64,000 nt of DNA from Epiperipatus broadwayi. Its lineage: Eukaryota; Onychophora; Udeonychophora; Euonychophora; Peripatidae. The DNA lies in the NCBI GenBank assembly GCA_028023455.1, contig JAQFVV010006215.1, forward strand, positions 5,813,230-5,877,229. Reading direction: 5' to 3'. Shown here piece after piece: positions 23,031 through 35,037 of the stretch (positions within the stretch are counted from its first letter, which is position 1; each line of letters begins with the position of its first letter). The notes beneath the pieces are model-generated. The model saw nothing but the letters and a program-made list of their open reading frames with translations, was not told the DNA's origin and ran no database searches. The position numbers and the translations under genes are program-made.

Positions 23031-26000
23031 ATGGAAAAACAAATGTAAACAATCAAATTAATTCACAGTATATCTGATACAGACTTTTAATGATCAGAGA
23101 ATTGTTCTAAGAAATACATGTATAGTAAAAGAAGATTATGTGGTATCTCTTAAGTTGATAGCTAGCTTACAGTTAGTTATCAGAATATTGAACTTACACT
23201 TGAAATGCTGAAACTTAATTTGACTGATTAATAGTTTATGCTATTTTATCTTCCCACAATTCAAACACCAAATCTAACATTTAAAAAAAAATTGAGCAAA
23301 TTAACAGTTACAGATACATAAAACTTTTATTAAAAGAAATTCTCTAATTTTTCTCTTCTTTTCACTTTTCTTATAGAAGACAATCTTAGTGTGCCCAAAC
23401 AAAAATCTTATAGTGTATATTGTGTAAGACAGTTTATTTGACTGACAATCTTAATTTATATTTGGGGTAGAATTTATATTATCAACACCCTAAAAAAACA
23501 TGTCTTAATTTCTGATAAGGTTTTATTTTCAGAAAAACATAACAGCAATTTGTTTCTTTTATCTGATGTTTAATAGTCAATAGTGGGATCTTGATTATAT
23601 ATATATATATATCACATAATACATTGCATTATCTTTTGATACTAAACAATTTCAATAAAGTAAAATCCATTCAATGTTCAAATGAACCAACTATTCAAAA
23701 TTGCACAAATCAATTTTTATGACATTTTTTAATGAACACCATATTTAGTTAGAACAACTACTAGTCATTGTTTGCTTAAACTTCTATCAATAATTCATTA
23801 TATATAAGTTTTGTTTTGAAGATTTAAAGTAGGGGTAGTGATGGATATGTCCCAAATATGATGCATTGTGGGATTAAATATGTGTTGAATCTCTGATTAT
23901 AAAGATAAAAAAGTAAGCCTAGATCTTATAAAATAATTTTATAAACAAAACACAATTTTTATTAATATGCAGAAAATTTTTTTAAACAGAACTTCAAATT
24001 CAGTTAATCAAATATTTAAAAAGTAATTTTTATTGCATATTCACCATTCTGTAAGTACACACAATGCCTAATGCAGAGGAGTTCATAAAAGTTTTCAAAT
24101 TTCATTTTGCTATTAGTAGTTTTATATTAGTGATTTGTGTTTTGTATGTACTTTATAAGTCTTATAGTTTATTAGTTGTAAACATTATTTTCATCCATGA
24201 AAGTAATCAAAAACAAAATGACGTCATAACTGTGCGATTCCAATTTGAAATATGCTTCTATTGCTATCATTAACAAGCTTAACTCTCAATACCATATGAC
24301 TACAAAACATTGGTCACCTATAATTTAAAGTGCTAAACAATTGTTGCATAATCATATGTAGAATGTTAAGATTCAGTTTCATTGCTAAATATAAACTCAG
24401 TATAGCGCAAACTGTCAGCAGATAGAGACATCTTATAGTAAAAATAATATATTGAAAATAAAAAACTATATTTCTGGAATAATAAACAAACAAAATTATA
24501 ATCGGACTATAATTGCTAATGATAGATAATGTCAGAAAATCAAATAAATATTTGAAAATTATTGGAATAAATTTTGTCAGTTTAATCCCTATCTTCTTAA
24601 TTATGATAATAATATGATCATAAATTTAGTCGAAAATGATAAAACAACTTTTTTCTTCAGTCACACTTTTTTTTCTTTCCAGAATTTCTTTTGCATTTAA
24701 AATCTTAATAAAACTTTTTTATTTTATTTTCTTATATAATGGGTGCGTGTGTGTAACGCACTGGTTGATAAATATTATGAATATCACTACTATATATAAA
24801 TATATATTTATAAAGGATTTTCTTACGGCGGAGAACTAAAAAGAATGAGCATGGATAAAATGACTTTGACGATCATTCGACTAAGATATGAAAGAGATAA
24901 AAAAAAAAATCTAACTCTAGGATAGCCAGTTTTTAAATGAGCTGGATGTCACATATCGAGATGATAAATAAATAATGGTCTGCTATTAAAATAAGTGATT
25001 GAATAGTTGTCTCTTGGGAGATCATATGACGTTCGAGAATCGGAAGTGACACATTGAGTTGTGATCCATAGACCTTTAATTCGCATTTCCTGTCTACCAT
25101 AGGCTCATGATAATTGCTCTAAAATTACCGTGCAGGTTAAGGTTCACTGCTCTACCGCTACGATTAGTTATATGAAAATAATTATGTAAATGATTTAATT
25201 CATAGTTATCGTTATTTTTTTTCAATTGGATTTTGTTTACAAGTTTTAACAAAGAAATTTTATAAGCAATCTGCATGTTATGAAACTCAAGCTTCATGGA
25301 TCGTGAGTCCTTGCGTGCAGCACTCAGAATTTTTACGAACTCTACAGCATTATACCATTCGATTATATACCAATAATTCTGCTTTTTTTTTTATTATTAT
25401 TTGTAGGCAAAAATTGTATTACATATATTGTATAAAAGAAACCAATCGTATATGGCACTTTTTATGAAAATGATTTATTCTACTTACACTATGTTTATAA
25501 TTTTAAATAAGAATTTTTTACTTTTGCATACTTGCTTGTATTATTTTTTTTATAAAAGTGTATTTTCTTCGTTTGAAAATTTGTTTTTGAAATTTTATAC
25601 TTCTCTTTCCTATTAACATTTATATATATCAGTAATTGAAGATATAATCTCTAACAGTTTTAGGATTACTGAACTTCAAATTTTAAACAATCTCTTTGAA
25701 AGGTTAGATAAGGACATACTCACAAATGATAAATATTTTTTTATAATTAAAATGATTTAAAGGTGAACTTTGAATTGAACGCCCGTAAGAGTACGTCCTC
25801 TTTCCAACTAACGTTAAAGGCTATATTATTAAATTTCAGTCGTATTGTTTGCTTTTGCAGTCAATGCATTGGCAATTATCTGATTAACCCAGATTATGCT
25901 GACCTTTATCCTCTAGGCTAATACTCGCTGATATCTATTTATTGATTCATACTGGATGGCTAACTAGATTAGTCATGAATTGACAAATCGGCTTTAAACA

Positions 26001-26171
26001 AAAAATACACACGTATACATACCAAAATTATTCAGCTTTAAATAATTTAATTTTAATTAGTTATTACTTTTTTATTTAAATCTAATATGAAAGTGAAAAA
26101 AAAATCCTTAAAAAGTATGATACCTAACTTGTTCCAGTTTTTTTAAAACAAAATGTTGATATTAATCTTGG
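23031..26171. other. Noncoding DNA, possible old tRNA-like fragment
   Basis: No gene recognised; frames at 24064-24273, 24636-24839 and 25428-25616 are AT-driven. The minus strand near 25160-25090 has GCGGTAGAGCAGTGAACC, vaguely like a tRNA D arm, but no full fold could be built. Confidence 0.4.
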
Positions 26172-26173
26172 TA

Positions 26174-26431
26174 TTTTAGGATTATCGCTTCCATGACGTA
26201 ATCGTCCGGCCATAATTATTCTAACTTTGCGAAATGTATTAAAAAGTCACAACTATGGTATGTTGCCGTCGCGAATACCCCCCCCCCTTCCCTACCGGAA
26301 AAAGATACGGCATTCTGCTGTCGCAAACACGAGCAGCAAAATTATTATGAAAATCTAAAGTGCTAGAATAATTCGCAAAGTTAGAAAAATTATGGCCGGA
26401 CGATTACGTCGTGGTAGCGCTAAATCCAAAA
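26174..26431. mobile_element. MITE with TA target duplication (Tc1/mariner-like)
   Basis: This 258-bp element has inverted ends of about 60 bp: TTTTAGGATTATCGC on the left, TTTTGGATTTAGCGC on the right when reverse complemented. Both ends then share GACGTAATCGTCCGGCCATAA. A TA dinucleotide directly borders each end (26172-26173, 26432-26433). It is GC-richer than its surroundings and includes a C9 run near 26278. No coding capacity. Assignment to Tc1/mariner rests only on the TA duplication. Confidence 0.75.
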
Positions 26432-26433
26432 TA

Positions 26434-27119
26434 TCTTAGTCTCTTATATTTATTGAAACTTTTGATAAAAATAAATGTTAACTTGTCGTAGATCATACCC
26501 TTTCATTTAATATGAAAAAAATATAGACAAAATATTCTAGAAAATAACATTTATCAATTTTTTCATGGCCAAAAAAAAAAAAAAAGAAGACAGTAAACAT
26601 TGTTATGGAGTGGGTGATTCAGAATAGTAGAAGAGTGGCTGACGAGAAACACAATACTCGAACTTCGTGCGAACTTCTGATCAATAAATTATTCTATTAT
26701 TATTTAAATATAGTTACAAAAAAATCTTTAAAAAATAATATTAAAGATAAAAAAAAAGAATTAAAAAAAAAACTAAAACAGTAATAATCTGTAAGAAATG
26801 TGCAATGTAAAGTCCTAAAAAGAAAGACTAAAGAGAAATGGATTGATGTTATATGAAAGTTTGATGGAATTATTTGGAAAAAAAAAAAAAAGAAGAAGAA
26901 GAAGCTCTGAATTACAGAGTATATGATGCAGAATCAGGGTCATTGCTTTATAATCAATAGTGGAGATAATATAATAATTTGAATTAGTATAAAAGAATGA
27001 TATAATATGAATGTTGGTTACCTGGAGAGTTTGATGTTAGACAGGGTAAAAAGTGACGGACCATATACCAAAACAATTTGTCTGCTGCCAAAATATTTTT
27101 TTTTAAGATTGTTATTGTC
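26434..27119. other. A-rich noncoding DNA
   Basis: Several poly(A) runs lie at about 26571-26586, 26749-26772 and 26878-26905 (the last leads into AAG repeats). No gene. Confidence 0.4.
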
Positions 27120-27830
27120 TTCTAGTGCCTGGAGAGATTCATTTTAAACCATTATTGATCCACTGCAGAATGATCTTTCTAAATTTAATCCACCTTCTCC
27201 AATTTCTAGCCTCTCTTCTCCACATCACCTCAGCACACTTCCTTATTTCATCCGTCAATCTTACATGTGGTCTCTTTCTAGGTCTTTTACAATCTCTTGG
27301 AAACAAGTTTAAGATTTCAATTGTCAATTTATTATCATCTCTTCTACAATATGTCCAGCCCAACTTCACTTCAGCCTTTTAATTCTTTCAATTATACCAG
27401 TAACATCTATTTGTTCTCTCACCCATGTATTCTGATCTCTTTTTGTTATTCCTAACATACATATCTCCATACTTTATTGAGTGGTCTGAAGTCTCTGTAT
27501 TGCTTATGTGTTGAGTGACCAAGTCTCAGATCCATAAGTAAGAATGGGTAACAAAATTTATTAAAAACTTTTATTTTCAAACACATGGATATATTTTCTT
27601 TTAATATTGTTATTTCTACCAAAAGCACTCCAATGAAGTTTAATTTCCATGATTAATTTTATCCATTATGTTTCCAACTATAGTAATAATCTGACTAAGA
27701 TATTTGTAGTTGTTAACTTCTTCTAACTTTAGCTTTATTTTCTTATTTTGAGAAAATCCATTGAACATTATTTTAGTCTTTTTAACATTTACTTTTAATC
27801 ATACATTCTTATTTTATAGGTAACGCTTTA
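27120..27830 (-). pseudogene. RTE-type LINE C-terminal remnant
   Basis: Reading down from 27790, the minus strand first gives KIMFNGFSQN, then KLEEVNNYKYLSQIIT and KLGWTYCRRDDNK. PRDCKRPRKRPHVRLTDEIRK and MWRREARNW follow. This order is the post-reverse-transcriptase tail of RTE/BovB-like LINEs, whose usual forms are the KLE-VN-YKYLGQ-I, DDNRW, GRP-RW-DDI and RDEW blocks. The first half contains several stops and shifts; the last block is open at 27139-27369. Only the last part of the protein survives and no catalytic motif is present. It is a 5'-truncated, ancient insertion with no convincing tail or target duplication. Confidence 0.75.
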
Positions 27831-28560
27831 CTGATAGAAGGGGGGGGGGGGCACTCCTTTGTAAATATTTCCACATTTATAAAATGTTTAAATACAAAAT
27901 AATTTCATACTACTTACACTAGGTTTAACACTAACTATTTAGGTGCGTATTGGTATAGTTTTCATCATTATAACTACAGACACCTTGACATGATACGCTG
28001 TTGAATGTTCAATACTAGTGTGTATACAGAGTGTCGTAACATGTTGCAGATAATATTCAGATGCTATCAATGTGGGTCTAGTGTTGACTGTTTCACCATC
28101 AAGTGTTTAAACAGTTTATAGGCCATAAGATGTATGAGCAGCCTTGTAAATGGCATATTTCTGTGCTTTTGTATGGAAACAGCCCCGTCAGATGGTGTGT
28201 ATCATCTGATATTGTAATACCATTTTTTTTTATTTAATTGTTTGTGTTGACATTATCCAGGAGATTTTTCAAAGGTGAGTTAACAAGTTACTATGAATAA
28301 ATAAATATAGTGTATAAAGCAAAATTAATACCCGAGCCTAATTTATGCTTCAATCTAAATATCGTAGAACCTGAGATATATTTTGACTGGTCACCAAAGA
28401 AAAACTTTGGTAGCAATACTTGCTAGAATCTCTATACATTATTTTTTCCCATCTAATATGGAGAGAAAGCAAATGATTTTTAAGAGATATAAAAAAGAAA
28501 AATTTGATTTTAAAAAAATTGATTTCATAGAAATGTGATTTAAAGAATTTGGAATTTGTT
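27831..28560. other. Noncoding DNA
   Basis: A run of ten G lies at 27841-27850. No gene; the 82-codon minus frame at 28350-28598 overlaps the SINE and is not credible. Confidence 0.4.
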
Positions 28561-28566
28561 AAGAAG

Positions 28567-28675
28567 TAAAGCATTGGTGGTCGAAAGGTCAGCGACACCT
28601 GCTTTACAAGCAGTTGTTCCAGTTCGCGGGTTCGCTTCCCGGCTGATGTTATGACACATGAGAAAAAAAAATAGT
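28567..28675 (+). mobile_element. tRNA-derived SINE (family C)
   Basis: This is the best-folding copy. Acceptor GCATTGG/CTGATGT, D stem GTCG/CGAC, anticodon arm with loop TTTACAA, long variable region, and a T stem GCGGG/CCCGG with four of five pairs. TATGACACATG and an A9 tail follow. The A-box region TGGTCGAAAGG is close to consensus. A short AGTAA repeat flanks it but is too small to prove a target duplication. The long variable loop resembles class II tRNAs, yet the anticodon position reads TAC, so the parent tRNA is uncertain. Confidence 0.75.
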
Positions 28676-29100
28676 AAGCACCTACCTAATAATTATTATT
28701 AAACAGATGTGGAACAAAAGTCTATTGTTTTTTCATTATTAATTAACTATTCATTCTATAGATCGTACTTAATTTTCCAAAGCTCTAAGCTCAAATCTTC
28801 AAATAAACATTAGTATTATTTTTTAATTCATATATCTTTTTTTTTTTACTAATTCATTTTCTTGATCTTCTCCAGTTAATAAATCAATGTAATTTTTGTG
28901 AGATTTTTTTTTTTTTTTACTATTTTCAAATTGCATTATTCTTTAAACTTATCTGGAATGGAAATTTAGGAAGATAAAAGCAATTGCAATACATCTATAT
29001 GATAAAAATTATGTTTAACTCCATACTTAAATTTGAAGAGGTAGTGTACAGTCATTGAAGGAAAAGCACTCAAATAGTTCATAAGATGAATAATATTTCT
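28676..29100. other. Noncoding DNA
   Basis: Poly(T) tracts at about 28838-28849 and 28906-28919. No gene. Confidence 0.4.
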
Positions 29101-29503
29101 GTAGTGAAAATTAGACTACAGAAATAGTATTCATTAAGTGGATAATCTCTAGTCTAATGAATTTACTAATAAAAATTATTAATATACTTCCATTAAGTGG
29201 TTTGTGTTAAAGTTGTAAAGGTGGTAAGTTTAACAATTATCAATTAAATTGTAGTAAATTGGCCAACTATATATACTGAAAATGATAAAGATATGAGTAA
29301 GAGATTAGTTCAGCATGAAATATGCATGTAGGGAATCATACATAATTTTCACATGACTTTGATCACATTCCTCCACAAGTTATTAAAAATGGATAGAAAC
29401 AAGTCCCATGAGAGTGATATAGTGAAAATTACATTATAAAAATATTTTTCAATTAAGTAGATAATCTCTGGCTTAATGAATGATTAATAAAAAGTATTAA
29501 TAT
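29101..29503 (+). repeat. Diverged direct duplication flanking old family A piece
   Basis: Blocks at 29101-29187 and 29419-29503 share AGTGAAAATTA, GATAATCTCT and AATGAAT...TTAATATA in the same order. Between them, at about 29300-29375, lies TAGTTCAGCATGAAATATGC plus ACATGACTTTGATCAC, an eroded family A hammerhead half. The duplication may be an old tandem copy. Confidence 0.4.
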
Positions 29504-29940
29504 AAGTCATAAGATGCATTTTCATCAGTTAAGTTTCCTTCCCTACATTCCTCAAATACCATATTATAAACCATTAATCCATACTGAAGTATATTATACA
29601 ATTTTAGTTTGCAATTGAATATTTCTTTAACAACAACTTATTCATAACAATCACTTTTAATTTAATACTTAAATAATTATTAATCATTCTCTGTTGGATT
29701 AGAAATGATTATATTTAATTTAAAACTAAATGTGAACCAACATAACTGATGTGAAGTCTAGCTCACTTCACAAATAGAAATTGATTTATAAAATACATCT
29801 TCTAACAAAAAAAGTTAGTCTGAATTTTTAGACTTGTGGATAGGCATATTATAATGAATATGACATGAGGAGTGCACTAATAATTCAAAAAATGTGATTG
29901 GTTAGGTTATTTACTAGCCATAACATTGCCTAATACTATG
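29504..29940. other. Noncoding DNA
   Basis: AT-rich; no gene, RNA or repeat could be supported. Confidence 0.4.
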
Positions 29941-29949
29941 ATAGTAATT

Positions 29950-30419
29950 GAAATACAAGTATAATGTATATACTTAATCGAGATATAAAGAGGATTTGAA
30001 CCCTGACTTTCAAGCTCCTACAGTCATCCACTCTCTATATTTAAATAAAAATATTAAGGTCCTACATATGAAGGATCAGATTGGCTTAAGGTCAACATGG
30101 GTATGACTCTAGTAATGGCATCATCAAGGGCTTTGAGCATTCCATCATCAAATTTTTAGTGATATGGGTGGCTAAAGAGTTGGAGAGTGGAGAAGATTTA
30201 AGCATATTTATTAAAAGTATGTAGATTTCATATCTTAATGTAAACAGAGAACTGATTAAGTATATGTGTGATAGATGAGTGCTGGTTCAGCATGAAATAC
30301 ATATATTTGAGATCATTTATCTTTTTCACATATATGTGATCATGTGTATCAGTTATATTGGCTAGAGTGGATGATTTCAGGTAGCTTGAAAATCTGGGTT
30401 TAAATCCCCTTTAATTATA
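29950..30419 (+). mobile_element. Family A repeat with target-site duplication
   Basis: One unit of about 470 bp bordered by ATAGTAATT (29941-29949 and 30420-30428; 13 bp if one mismatch is allowed). The 5' end is an inverted copy of the B-box-like end (GATTTGAACCCTGACTTTC), while the 3' end carries the same block in forward orientation. The internal hammerhead near 30270-30330 lost its 5' part: GATGA...GAAATAC remains but the stem I strand and CT are gone. The flanking duplication is strong evidence for retroposition. Confidence 0.75.
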
Positions 30420-30720
30420 ATAGTAATTATAATAAAAAAATAGTAATAAAAATACTGGCAAATCAAAACATTTTATAATTTTTTATTTCATCACAATTGT
30501 GGCTTCATCTTCTCAAGTGAAAACTGCTAATAAAACATACACATGTATCTACACATATAATACCCACTAGTCAAAGAAAATTGCCAATCTCCTCTATCAT
30601 TGATCTTATGAGAAATTATTTTAATGTTAGAAGTGATTGGCAGTTATCTTTAAGTTGAGAAGTTATATGAGTATATACACCTTTATGTTTTGCTACTAGT
30701 TTTAAAAAGTTATATTTTTA
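30420..30720. other. Noncoding spacer
   Basis: No feature beyond the right target duplication. Confidence 0.4.
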
Positions 30721-30734
30721 TTGGTGATAAATAT

Positions 30735-30975
30735 AGGGGATTTAAACCCAGACTTTCAAGCCTCTTCACCATCTCATACTACTGATACACATGACCACAC
30801 ACATGCAGAAAATCACCAATATATGTATTTTGTGCTAAACCAGCACTCATTAGTTGGTCCAGATTACCATCTCCCATACATATATATAATCAGTGCTCAG
30901 TTTATATTAAGATAACAAATCCTTACACTTTAATGGACAGGCTTCAACTTACTCCAACCTCCAACTCTTCATAAC
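30735..30975 (-). mobile_element. Family A repeat, truncated
   Basis: It runs from GGGGATTTAAACCCAGACTTTC to CTCCAACTCTTCA. The hammerhead at about 30815-30878 (minus) reads CTAATGA and CAAA, with two core mutations, so it should be inactive. The open frame across it is a shadow. Confidence 0.7.
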
Positions 30976-33689
30976 AGATGCTTTATGTGATTAATATAAA
31001 CACATTTTTTTAAAAATATTAATAATATATTTAGAAAGCACATTTACACACACACACATATATATATTTATTAGTGATGAACATTTTTTATAAATTTTTA
31101 CTTTTCTAACTAATCATCATCAAACTCATATCAGTTATGAAGCATAATATTATAAAGATCAAGTATTAATATTACTTGCAGCAGAGACGTGCTACTAAAC
31201 TACAGTGGAGCTTTAATAGACTATATTTTATTCCAAATCCATCTCAGTATGCAAAGTCTTGATTATAATACAATAAGTATTGTTTATTATACTATAAATG
31301 TTTCAATATGCATATACATAACAGATGCTTTATGTGTGTAAATATAAACACAATTTTTTTTAAATAATAATATTAGTAATAAATTGAGAAATCACATCTG
31401 CACATATATTTATAGTATTCTGTGTGTGTTGAGTCAATCCTAATTTTATTTCATAACAACTCAATACCTGTCCCAGAACTTTTTTTTCTTCAATAACTTT
31501 TTGAATTTTAATGAAAACAGTATGTCAGGTTCCTTACTTCCAGATGCAGCTTTACCAGTTATTTTAATATTTTTTAAGACTGTAACAGTTTCCCAATCTA
31601 TACAGCCTCATCTATTTCCAAAGAAGTTTGGAATTGGGTGGTCCAGATTTTTAGCTAAATTTTTCATAGAGACTTAAGCCTTTCTAACACAATAGAAGAC
31701 TGTGAATCAGACTGTCCTTACAATTCATATCATTTAAACACAGATTTAAGGCTTTTTTATTTTAACCAAAATGTTTTCTCTTACTTTATTTAAATTTTAA
31801 CTGTTTCAGGATTACAAGTGACACAGCATAACCTGATTGTCTTTTTATAATTTTTCTGATGAATGATTCTTTTTTTTTTTTTAATGTATGACTGATTTCA
31901 GAATATGACTTTACTTTTCATTATTAAATCAATATTTTTGTCCATTAAATAAAGGACCTTGTGATTTTTTTTGGATATATCATTCATTGTTCTGCAATAC
32001 ATTTTATTAAAAATATGCTAATAAGTTTATCTTAAATTTTTTGAAAAAAAAAATGCAAAGAAAAACTATTGTACATGAGCTTACAAGTAAGCTAATGAAT
32101 TTTACTTCAATCATGAAGAAAACATGATTAAAAAAATCAAGTTTAAGATTTGACAATATTATATTGATCCAGAAAAAAAATGGCTGCCACCATGCTGAGA
32201 TTCATAAAATTTAACAAATCTATGAATTTTAATGTTTTTTTTGTTTATTTATATATTTTTTTGTTTATTTACATTCTTTTTTTGGAGAGCATATAATTGA
32301 AGTCATGTAGATTGATACAGCATAATTTGAAGCTTCATTATATATATATATATTAAATTCTAATCATGTGATTCATATCTGTGAATCATCTAGATTTATT
32401 TATTATTTCAATAATAATTAAGTTTAGTGGGATTTGAGAGTATTAAAAATGATTATTTATTATCCTGCTTTCAAAATAGGTTATACTTTCCTGTTTAATG
32501 GGGTTAAAAATCTCAATCTGTAAAAGATGGATTTCCACCTCTTCTTCATAGAAATTGCATTGACAACAAATTGAAGTTTCCTGGTATTGATAAACTTGTG
32601 CTATTATCATGTGATTTAAATTTTATAAAAATGTGCTGGGATCATTAAATGCTATATTCATAAAATGCTAATCATCATCAATTCTCAGGGGCATATGGAA
32701 TCATGTGTACTGCCCATAAATAACCTAGTAGTCATTATCATCATGTATCTAATAAAGTGAAGATTGTGGACTTTAGTCTTCAATCTCTTAGAAACATTTA
32801 AATAATTTTAAAAGTCACCTTTAAACTCCTCATTTTATTGTATTAGATGTTTCATGATGATGGCAACTAATTTATTTATAAGCAGTATTAGTAACCAAAA
32901 CATTTAAGAATCCCATTAAATTTTGACAATCCTTAATAAATAATTAGTTTAGTTTCATTTAGCACTTATATATGAGAAAATAGCAAGAAACATCGATATT
33001 TGCTCTTTATAATATTATGCCTTATGATTGCAATTTTCTTGATAATGATTAGTCTAAAATTTTAAAGTATGTCTCACTGCTTGATGCTATGCTTATTATT
33101 CATATTTGGTATTTATCTTTTTTGATGATGCTGATTTATTATTCATGCCTGAATATGAGTGCTAGCAGAAATTGATTATCTAACATTACCATATATTTTG
33201 ATTCTTGGTCTACATTGTGATTCATTGCAAATAATGTCTAACATTAGTCTGGATAATTATCAACTTCTGAAACAACCATTATATTACTTATGAGTAATTC
33301 CAGGCAGCTTCTTTTTTATTATGATTAATTATTATTTATGTTTAAATACCCTCTACATCTCTTAATCCCAGTCTATAAGAAATAGTTAAACAGTATATGG
33401 CAGATCAATTATGAAATTGTATAGATATAAGTATTGCATTTTATATGAATATCATTCTTTATATATTTATACAACTCACATTACTCCTCACCTAGCTCAC
33501 ACATCCTCCCTCTTCATACCATTACAACATAAATATTAAATAAATGCAACTTTTAACATATATGCAATAGAATGAAAGCAGTTAAGTTCTCTGTAAGCCA
33601 TCAAATATAAATGCATATATCTGCTTTCTTTCTCACAAAATCTTTAAGAATAAAATGATCTCTTATTCTCAGATTTTATTTAAGGCTTA
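30976..33689. other. AT-rich noncoding DNA
   Basis: About 2.7 kb with only short homopolymer and TA runs; no gene, tRNA, ribozyme core or repeat recognised. Confidence 0.4.
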
Positions 33690-33800
33690 CCCTGCACATA
33701 GTTGGTAGAGTATCCAACTTGGATCAGGAGGTCCCAGGATTGATTCTGGTGCTCAGAGTTCTGGTGCTCAAACTTCTTATGAACTCCTGAGCATTTTTTC
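33690..33800 (+). repeat. Single tRNA-like unit (family D)
   Basis: CCCTGCACATAGTTGGTAGA, then AGGTCCCAGGATTGATTCTGG, GTGCTC, and CTTCTTATGAACTCCTGAGC. The order and wording match the tandem units at 54683-55465. D-arm-like and T-arm-like parts are visible; the AATAAAGCC end is lost. Confidence 0.65.
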
Positions 33801-34673
33801 ATTTAAGATTTGTTTTTCTGAAAATTTGAAATTATGGGTAAATTTAAAATTCAAATCAGATATAAACACAACATAATTAATTTAAATTGTAATTAAATAC
33901 TCAAAGGTAAGAAACAGACTTTTGTTTTATAGCAACGTTTATAAATAATCAAAAGAAGTTAATTATTTGTAATAGCTCATTTACATATCAAACTATATCA
34001 TATTTATATATATATGTAGGCATAGTTCTAACTGCTAAACTTTAAACAGCACTATCATCCTGGAGTAATCTACCAAAAGCATAAAACTTTTGAACTTCAA
34101 TTGTAACCTTTTCATGACTTGATTATAGAGTTCAAAAAAATTAAATACAGCATTAAATATACATGGAACTAAATGGAAACAGACCAGACTTCTGTACGCT
34201 GATAAGTATATATGCATATATTCATTATTTGGTAGAAATTTTCTAAGAGTAAAATGGATCCACTTACTCTCAAAGCCTCAGATTTTACTTGTTTTTCTGA
34301 CATTAACTAAAATTAGAGATGAATTTTTAACTCTAGCCAGTTATAAACACAGCATCATTAAGAAAACAAACAAATAGTCAAATGGATTTAATGATTAAGA
34401 GTACACAAGAAGTTCAAGTCCTGGAAGAAGAAAACTGAATATCACCTATAAATTTTAAGCTCTAAAATCTCACTCTATCTCTAAACCAAATTACAATAGA
34501 TATCATTATTAATTTAAACTTATAATCAAATATACAAAGGTAAAAGACAAAATCTCATTTTATAACAATTTCCTTGAATAATCAATAGAAGTCAATTTAT
34601 TGTAAATATTTAATAAAAACAGCATTAAATAAAAGCAGACAAGACTTCTATGAACTAGCAAATATAAAAACAT
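33801..34673. other. Noncoding DNA
   Basis: No gene; the 60-codon frame at 34035-34217 resembles nothing known. Confidence 0.4.
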
Positions 34674-34684
34674 ATAAGTACTTT

Positions 34685-35026
34685 TGTTAAAACAGGCAAA
34701 ACTCACTATATATATTGCCACACACAGCAAACTAGAGTAATCAATGGATGCCAGAAGGCTTGTGCATAAAATCCCTATCTAGTGCCTACTCATCCAATAT
34801 TACCAGACTAGTTTCTGGCTTATGGCCTTCGCCAATGAGGAGCCAGAAACTAGTCTGGGGATATTGCATGAGTAGGCACTAGATAGGGATTTTATGCACA
34901 AGCCTTCTGGCATCCGTTGATTACTCTAGCTTGCTGTGTGTGACAATATATATAGTGAGTTTTGCCTGTTTTAACAACAATTATACACAAGCATAATGTT
35001 TATTGGCTTAAAACCAATCCTGCCTA
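34685..35026. mobile_element. Family B foldback copy with 11-bp target duplication
   Basis: ATAAGTACTTT is repeated exactly at 34674-34684 and 35027-35037. Inside, arms of about 130 bp (GGCAAAACTCACTATATATA through CCAGACTAGTTTCTGGCT) are inverted around a short centre near 34830-34840. The right end continues to GGCTTAAAACCAATCCTGCC, the family 3' end. The hammerhead in the left arm is broken (TTGGCGA for CTGATGA), and the right arm keeps only its 3' half. Duplication length favours target-primed reverse transcription over a DNA transposon. Confidence 0.85.
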
Positions 35027-35037
35027 ATAAGTACTTT

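Noticed and set aside
25090-25160. tRNA-like D arm on the minus strand
   Set aside because: GCGGTAGAGCAGTG looks tRNA-like, but no matching T arm or acceptor stem could be found.
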